Positions 1-64,000 of a stretch of 64,000 nucleotides of DNA are shown piece after piece. The stretch is from positions 3,175,561 to 3,239,560 of the forward strand of contig CM035359.1 in assembly GCA_020137815.1 (NCBI GenBank), in the 5' to 3' direction. Every line of letters starts with the position of its first letter. Positions within the stretch are counted from its first letter, which is position 1. The stretch is from Hormiphora californensis (Eukaryota > Ctenophora > Tentaculata > Cydippida > Pleurobrachiidae). The translations under genes were made by a program, and so were the position numbers. Under the pieces are notes generated by a model. That model had not been told where the DNA came from and made no database searches. It saw only the letters and a list, made by a program, of their open reading frames with translations.

Positions 1-25
1 AGAATGAATTAATTCAAAATTTCAG

Positions 26-33883
<33,858 letters not shown>

Positions 33884-33938
33884 AGCAGAGGAATTTCACC
33901 TTGATTATATGCTGATAGATTCTTAAGAAGAAGAATTA

Positions 33939-33944
33939 AATAAA
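33939..33944 (+). promoter_or_regulatory. Polyadenylation signal AATAAA of the Ig receptor
   Basis: Canonical hexamer 56 nt after the stop codon of the receptor. Confidence 0.6.
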
Positions 33945-34734
33945 ATTCCAGCTGTATGTGATGCTATTATGTGATCCTTCAGAGAATTCAGAAGAACTGC
34001 TAACTAAAATATCCTGCTTACTATAACGTCGTATCCCACGCGGTGCCTCGCCCTATGGCATATTGGTATCGAAGATACCTCACACTCTGTTTAGCGTTAG
34101 GGCGAGGCTGATAATTGGTTCTTGAGAACGAGTTAAGTTGATCTTTTCTTTTTTTCTGAAATTCTGAATGAGATAATTTATGAAGATCATGAGCAAGAAT
34201 TTAATAGGGAAGAAAATCGAAAAGTGCCGGGTTTGACTGGTAGTTAAACCTTGAGAGAGTCATGCTACGCTGTTGGCAAGCGGGCCCACTTTTTCTAGAA
34301 AAGTTTCGGGGGAGGGGATGGTGCCACATTTGCGCTTGCCAGCGTAAAAAAGGTTTTAAGTGGGCATCCCATATATGTAATATTTATGAACTTTCAGACA
34401 GAAATATAAAATAAAACAACCAATAAACTGAAAACTACCTCCCCGTCTCGAAATAAAAGGCTATTGCTTAACTTTAATAAAAATAATGTTGTTGCATTTG
34501 GTTAAAATTTGAGAAAATGAAATTGACATGAAAATCCTTTTTATAAACCACTCTTTGACGTAAATACACGTCAACGGGTGGTTTAAAAAAGTGTCCCTGC
34601 CTGGGTGAGGAAATTGCGATCTACAAAAAGTCACTCTTTCCTAAAAATTATCAGATTGTCAACTGACAATACGTTGAAATTTTGATCCGTCCAATAGAGA
34701 GAGGATTGTATTTTTTTACAATAGAGACTGTATC

Positions 34735-34792
34735 AGTGCCATACCCCATTTGATTCTCAGTGCGCTCAGCTGGGTCGCGGCGCCAGACAGAA
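34735..34792. mobile_element. Short MITE family copy between the two genes
   Basis: GTGCCATACCCCATTTGATT CTCAGTGCGCTCAGCTGGGT CGCGGCGCCAGACAG. Confidence 0.55.
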
Positions 34793-35116
34793 TAGAGACG
34801 AGGATTGTATTTTTCCAATTCTTATCTCCAAGTAGCTCCATGTTTCTCAACCACCCTGTATATGTTTCCATAAACTGTTGCAAGAATTATGTAAGCCTAC
34901 CCACTGATACGTGATACAGAAGTCAAAGTTTGAGAAATAATAAATATGTTTTGGGAAGTAAAACACAGTTTTTTTTGTAATTGTAGAAAGTTTATTTAGT
35001 TTATCAGTTACTAAGCCCAGCCCAATATGTTATTACGATGCTAAATACACACAATTTTCTCAACTTCACAAGTGTATTGTTCTTTACGGTATCATTCATA
35101 CTATCTTTGCAAGGTC

Positions 35117-35141
35117 TCTCTCTCTATCTCCCTCTCTCTCC

Positions 35142-35199
<58 letters not shown>
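35117..35199. repeat. (CT)n microsatellite between the genes
   Basis: CT dinucleotides with CCT and TAT interruptions. Confidence 0.9.
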
Positions 35200-35202
<3 letters not shown>

Positions 35203-35520
35203 CGACAACTTCAATGAGCTCTTCTTTACAAATTCAAAACTCTTACAAAACAATGTTGAATCAAAGTTCCACTCTCACCAATACCTCCAAACCCTCCTAT
35301 ATAGCGTCATGGTATTACGATCACATATAATATTGGAGGAGTATTGTAATGGCCGGTCTAATCAAGCTGTATGGTGGAGATTTCTTTGACAAAGGTAGGT
35401 ATTTAACAAATATATATTACAAGATGATCAAGGTGTTCGATATTATTATGCGTGCATGAAATACACAAACAGGGCCCCTATTTGCTCAATTGCAATATGC
35501 GATCAGTAGACGGGATAGCC

Positions 35521-35642
35521 ATGACAACACCAAATTGTTAATTTATCTCATCCCCATGACAACACCAAGCTGTTAATTTATCTCATCCCCATGACAACAC
35601 CAAGTTGTTAATTTATCTCATCCCCATGACAACACCAAGTTG

Positions 35643-35661
<19 letters not shown>
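35521..35661. repeat. 35 bp tandem repeat, four copies, overlapping the K2P stop codon
   Basis: Unit ATGACAACACCAAGTTGTTA ATTTATCTCATCCCC (+ strand). The copy nearest the gene contains, on the minus strand, the last codons GDEIN and TAA. The other copies lie in the 3' UTR. Confidence 0.85.
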
Positions 35662-59076
<23,415 letters not shown>

Positions 59077-59079
59077 TGT

Positions 59080-60130
59080 TCATTGGGTTGCTTGCGGAGG
59101 ATGATTCGAGTATAACTGCAGGAACTGAATGATGTGCCACTCCGTATAATGCGTATATCAGAAGACCATTGGTTCCATCAAACACACACCCTGCAGCGTA
59201 TCATCATCTGTGTCGTGTATTATAGCTACGACTGATTTCTAAAAAAACAAGAAAGAAAAGTCAGTTGAGTTAGCATTTGCTTGTATAGAATTAGAGCAAA
59301 GGGAGGAGGAGGAGGGGAGAAAATATTTGGGCAGTAACTATCTCCAGGAATTCACCACAGATTGTCTGCAATCACTAGGATATTTTAATACGTGGAATTA
59401 AAAAGCTCGATGCTACGTGCCATTAGTAATCCGAATTTAATGCTAAGTATAGTGTATACAAGAGACACAATATATAAACATATATCTGTATAATATATAC
59501 AATTTAATGGGTGACAGCTCAGTTTAGTATGGTCGAATTATAATGAGAGAGGTGTGACCGTATATTAGAAACATTATGAATTATACAAAATACAAACACG
59601 ATCATAGCAAATTAAACACAGATTACAGAGCTCAGAAGGATGGAAATTATAATATGTGCTAAACGATTCTAGTATGATAAATGTTATCAAAAAACTACTT
59701 CACATTGTGTACTAATTACAGCATATAATCGAAATATTCATTTCATATTTTCATACTGCAGCTCCCGTGACCCATCCCGGTAGAAGAGCACTCTCAGTGG
59801 CAGGCGCCACCTAATCGCATAATCGAAACAATAATCATAACAATAGCACTCATTTTTACAGGCATGCAACTCTATAGCACATAACAAGCCCTATTGAATG
59901 CTTTGAGAATAGAAGGACCTTTGTTCATTCATTCTTGAGTGAGTTTCATGTGGGGTTAAATGATAAGCATAGTGCATGCAGTGTCGACTGTCGAGCAAGG
60001 CAAGTTATAATGCAGTGTAGAGCAAGTTCGGTAAACAAGATAAGTTCGGTAAACAAGCTGGGGGATATTACGCAGATCGGAGCACCCTGCTTCGCTGTCT
60101 GTTTAAGTACCTGCGTTTAACCTACTCAAT
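59080..60130. other. No feature recognised upstream of V9
   Basis: AT-rich. No coding exon or repeat family recognised. May include the promoter of the V9 transcript. Confidence 0.35.
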
Positions 60131-60154
60131 GTCTATTCATGGAAGAGATATCTC

Positions 60155-60158
<4 letters not shown>

Positions 60159-60226
<68 letters not shown>

Positions 60227-60243
60227 ATCTCTCTCTCTCTCTA

Positions 60244-60312
<69 letters not shown>

Positions 60313-60315
60313 CCT
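60159..60315. repeat. (CT)n microsatellite
   Basis: About 150 bp of CT with three TAT interruptions. Confidence 0.95.
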
Positions 60316-61711
60316 CACTTAGAACAAGAGCAAGACAGTATGGAGGCCACATAATCATTAAAACTGGCTGTAAACAAGATCATGCATAATACGGGCATTG
60401 TGGGATGGAAGGGAGAATTGAGGAAAAAGATAGAGAGAAAGAGAGATTGATAAAAGTGTAATAGCTTGTTGTGGAATATGGGAGGAATGGAGAGATCTGT
60501 GGCCTGTGGTTTGGACGTGCGACAGCTGAGGAGAGAGATAGTCAGAGATTATAGTGAGAGATAGAGATAAAGATAGGGATAGAGAGATAGAGAGAGTGTG
60601 TATTGTGGAAATGGCGGATCTCATAGATAGGATGATGTAGTCGAGGGAGATGTAGTGACATATGTATGGTGATAGAGAAAGAGTGAGGGGACTACTACGT
60701 TCTATATAATGACGATGTATATAGTAGTAGCTACTAGCCTGTGTGTGCATTTCTTATCTAGAACAGAATCAGGCTAATTATATGTTAGTAGTTTGAGCGC
60801 AGAATTTGAAGCCATAAACTATAGGGCATTAATTAGGTACTACATCAGAATCGATCCGAAACGTAACACACACAAGTTCAACCATTATTTATGGCACTGA
60901 CATGTATACCATTCATGACAATTCACGTTCGGTAGGTTCTGACACACGACATTGAAATCACATAGGATAATATTCCAAGTGAAAAGTTTTGACCATTGTT
61001 CGCGGTCAACATTCTGCCGAAATCAACATAGGATACAAGGAATTTGGAAAAAGGTGATATTCTCGTTTATCAGTAGAAGATGTAGAACTGACAAGCCTGA
61101 TATCCTGGAAAAATATTTTGGAAATAAATTTGTCAACTTAGGATCACGGAAATGTTAATTGATATTTGGGTGTTTCGTATGGGAATGATTGATAATTAAT
61201 TCACTGTGTGCAATGCCACAACCCCAAAATAATATTTTCTCTGTAAATATTAAAGAAAATTTATCAACCAAATGAGAGATCCGGTAAATATTGTTTAAAA
61301 ATGTTTTTTTCCAATCCTGATCATGATAGGGTGTTTGAAATGGGTGTATCAGACTTGATCACGTTTAGTAATCATACTATGTCTCGTAATTTGACAACTC
61401 TCCAATACATAATATATTTCTCTGTACATCCTTTTCGATGAAATTACTATCCTAACCAAATTTGAAGAGATCGGTAATAGAGATTACAAAGAGGAATGTT
61501 ACTCCTGTTGCCTAATATTTTAATGATGATAGGGTTGATAATCAAAAACGGAGCATGATTGCAGGTTTAGAAAACAAAGACCAATAGCAATATTAATGAT
61601 AAATAATCAAAACAACTTACCACAATACTATATAGAATCTTTATAATATTAAAGTAGTGGCTACTAAAGTACTAAACGAGCAAAGAAAGCTCAAAGAGTA
61701 CACTTGCAGCC

Positions 61712-61918
61712 TTAGCTGGGTCCCTGACACGCCGCCTTGTTAACATATAAACGATTGTCCCCAAAACACACTGACAAACATATGTACTTGGGGGAATCTA
61801 GTGCCCTTCCTGGCTGGTAGGGTTGGTGTTGGCCAGGTCGAGCGGGGGGTCCATGGTTGTTCTTTTGAAACCTCCGGGATAACTCCTGGTTAGAGGGGCC
61901 AGGAACTTCATTCATCAC
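61712..61918 (-). other. Possible coding fragment, unplaced
   Basis: ATG at 61918 on the minus strand reads MNEVPGPSNQELSRRFQKNN and GPPARPGQHQPYQPGRALDS to TAG or TAA downstream. Protein-like composition, but no good phase 0 donor: CCCAA|GTACAT would be phase 2. It could be a terminal exon of another gene or a damaged tenth first exon. Confidence 0.25.
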
Positions 61919-62109
61919 CGCTGTCAACTTTCCACTTTGAAGGATGGTAGTAGATGTTAGATAGAACACTAAATAAACACAATATACTTTCCCTTTAGGA
62001 AGAAAAAACAAAGTCAAAATATCCCTAAAACCCAAAGCTAAGGTGCAAGTTTTATCACACAGTATAAAAAGTCGCTTTAAAATATCAAGATTAATAAAGA
62101 TATGACCCA

Positions 62110-63200
62110 CCTTCCAGCACCATAGGGGGTTTTAAGGGCCCGGGGTTTCCCAAAATGCTATATCCCTGGGCCATTTAATATTGAGTACAGAACCCTTAAT
62201 TAATTTTGGGGTTTAGCTTGCACCCCGGGGGGCACATTTTTGTTACCTTTTCAGGGAGTTTTTAAAGGGGAGAAAAAAGGGAGAGGAGAATTTTGAAAAG
62301 GGGGAGAGGAAAAGGGGAGGTGGGGCCCCTGAAGGGGGGTTTTGGGGGGGGGGGTTTTTTTTTTGGGGGCCAAAACCCCTTTTTTTTTCTCTTTTCACGG
62401 GGGGGCCCCCCTTTTTGGGGTTTTCCTTTTTTTACTTGGGGGGCGGATCTCCTTTTAGCCCCAAAATTTTTTATTTCCTAGGAGGAAAGCCCCAATTTTC
62501 TTTTTTTATTTTTTTCCCCCCCTTTTTTTCCCCCCCCCCCAAAGGGGGGGGGGGAGGGGGGGGGGGGGGGGGGCCCCCCCCCCCCCAAAAAAGGGGGGGA
62601 AAAAAAATTTTTTTTTCCCAAAATTTTTTTTTTCCCCCTTTTTTTTCCCCCCTTAAACCCCCCCCCTTTTTTTTTTTACCCAAAAAGGGGGGAATTTCCC
62701 CAATTTTTAAAAGGGAAAAGGGGGGGAAAAAAAAAAAAGGGGAAGAATAAAAAAAAGGAAGACCCCCCAAAAAAACTTTTGGGGGGCCCCTCTTCCCCCC
62801 CTCATCTATCAACTTTATTTGGTTCTCCAAAAAAATTAAAAATTAAAAATTCATGTAAGGGGGGGGGGGAAAAAAAAACAAAAAAAGAGGGATTTTTTTT
62901 CTAAAAAGGCAATGTTCCCCCAAATTTTATTTAAAATTTCCCCCAATGAAAAAAAAAGGAAATAGTGGACCCAACCCCTTTGGAAAAGGGACAAAAAAAT
63001 CAAGTACTTTCCTAAAAAAAAAAACCCCTGGAAAACCCGTTTTCACGGTTTTTGTTTCGCCGTTGGTTTTTTTCCCCAGTCATTTTTTTGTTTCCGTCCT
63101 CCCTTTTTTCTTTTTTTCTTTCCCCTTTTTCGTTCCCTTTTCCCCCCCTTTTTTTTTCCCCCTTTTTTTTTATTTTTCCCCGTCTCAGATAGTCTCCATC
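62110..63200. other. Second homopolymer-dominated stretch, probable low-quality consensus
   Basis: Same character as 55.4-56.06 kb: runs of G, C, A and T of 6-20 bases follow each other. Open frames here encode only poly-Pro, Gly, Phe or Lys strings and should be ignored. Confidence 0.6.
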
Positions 63201-63334
63201 TCTCCCTCTTCCTTTTCCCTCTCTCCAATTGTTCTCCCTTCTCTTCTATCTTTCCTCTTCCTCCGATAGCGTCTCAGTCATCTGCAGATCTGCGGCATCT
63301 AATCCTCTTGGGGCTTCTCTAATTCTCTCCCCTC

Positions 63335-63343
63335 TCTCTCTCT

Positions 63344-63413
<70 letters not shown>

Positions 63414-63448
63414 TCTCTCTTTCTCTCTCTTTCTCTCTCTCTCTCTAT
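63335..63448. repeat. (CT)n microsatellite
   Basis: About 110 bp of CT dinucleotides with small interruptions. Confidence 0.95.
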
Positions 63449-63668
63449 CGATACCATTTCATATTGCTGTTCTCAACGCATCAATTAAGGGAACTGAATT
63501 TGACAGCTTATGAAGTGTCATAGAAGGTGTCAAAACTCGGGCAAACAAAATTTGCGTTATTATATGTTCTATGGAATGAATAAATCAAAGTCACACTGAC
63601 CCTACCAGAAAACTATTGATGGGGTCCCGCGATGAGCGTACGCCGTACACTCAGTCGTATGCTAGATC

Positions 63669-63700
63669 TTTTACTTGGTTCGTCGACGAACCAAGTAAAA
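63669..63700. repeat. 32 bp perfect palindrome
   Basis: TTTTACTTGGTTCGTC and its exact inverse, centre GTCGAC. Confidence 0.85.
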
Positions 63701-64000
63701 ATTAATAGCGCAATCTCATGGTAATGTCATGTAGACATTTTACAAAATCACATACGATGTATTTTATTCTAATAAGAGATCACATGTCTCCATGTCTCAA
63801 TTGCATGGTGTAAATTATCCGTGCCCGAATGAGGTTTTAAGTAATTAAAGAAACTAGTGGACCCAGACCATCCTACGGATGGCTTACAATTAATTGATTA
63901 CTCAAGTGACGTACACTAAACTAAAAACACCTAGGAAATTCCTCGTTTTTCGTATCGCTCTGTTTCTCTGTCTCTCTGTCTCTGTCTCTGTCTGTCTCTG

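Noticed and set aside
35349-35394. ATG frame MAGLIKLYGGDFFDK followed by GTAGGT on the + strand
   Set aside because: Looks like a tiny first exon, but there is no promoter sign, no partner exon on + downstream, and it lies in the 3' region of the K2P gene; probably chance.

Overview
The window is eukaryotic and almost certainly from an invertebrate animal. Coding sequence is split into short exons (70-250 bp) with GT-AG introns, and the two genes present are animal-type: a multi-immunoglobulin (Ig) domain membrane receptor and a two-pore-domain potassium (K2P) channel. Compact receptor exons in AT-rich, MITE-packed introns would suit an early-branching animal such as a sponge, but nothing seen here proves the phylum.

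Positions 1-33.9 kb, + strand: the 3' part of one Ig receptor gene. About 24 phase-compatible exons encode eight Ig-like domains, one transmembrane helix and a cytoplasmic tail with tyrosine and proline-rich SH3-type motifs, ending at TGA 33883. The 5' end lies outside the window. Introns hold many non-autonomous DNA elements: Tc1/mariner-like, TTAA-flanked and Tigger-like MITEs, a 2.4 kb element made almost only of TGGCGCCA palindromes, and an element family made of CGATTCGATCT repeats. One Ig half-domain has two candidate exons that abut at a single AG|GT (29854/29855), so they would be mutually exclusive.

Positions 35.6-59.1 kb, - strand: a K2P channel gene, tail-to-tail with the receptor. 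Seven shared exons (39418 down to 35643) encode TM1, pore 1 (TIGYG), TM2, TM3, pore 2 (TTVGFGD), TM4 and a short tail. Upstream lie nine separate ATG-starting exons (39.8, 42.5, 44.7, 45.5, 46.4, 50.5, 54.2, 56.9 and 57.8-59.1 kb). All nine end in phase 0 at a GT donor, and the shared TM1 exon begins in phase 0 after a good acceptor. This looks like an array of alternative first exons that swaps the channel's cytoplasmic N-terminus (35 to 433 residues) while the pore stays constant. It is the strongest candidate for an undescribed system here. One junction between shared exons (38167 to 36611) is out of phase and needs checking.

Positions 59-64 kb are mostly non-coding, with CT microsatellites and a stretch (62.1-63.2 kb) of homopolymer-laden sequence. 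A similar stretch lies at 55.4-56.06 kb. Both look like poor consensus rather than biology.
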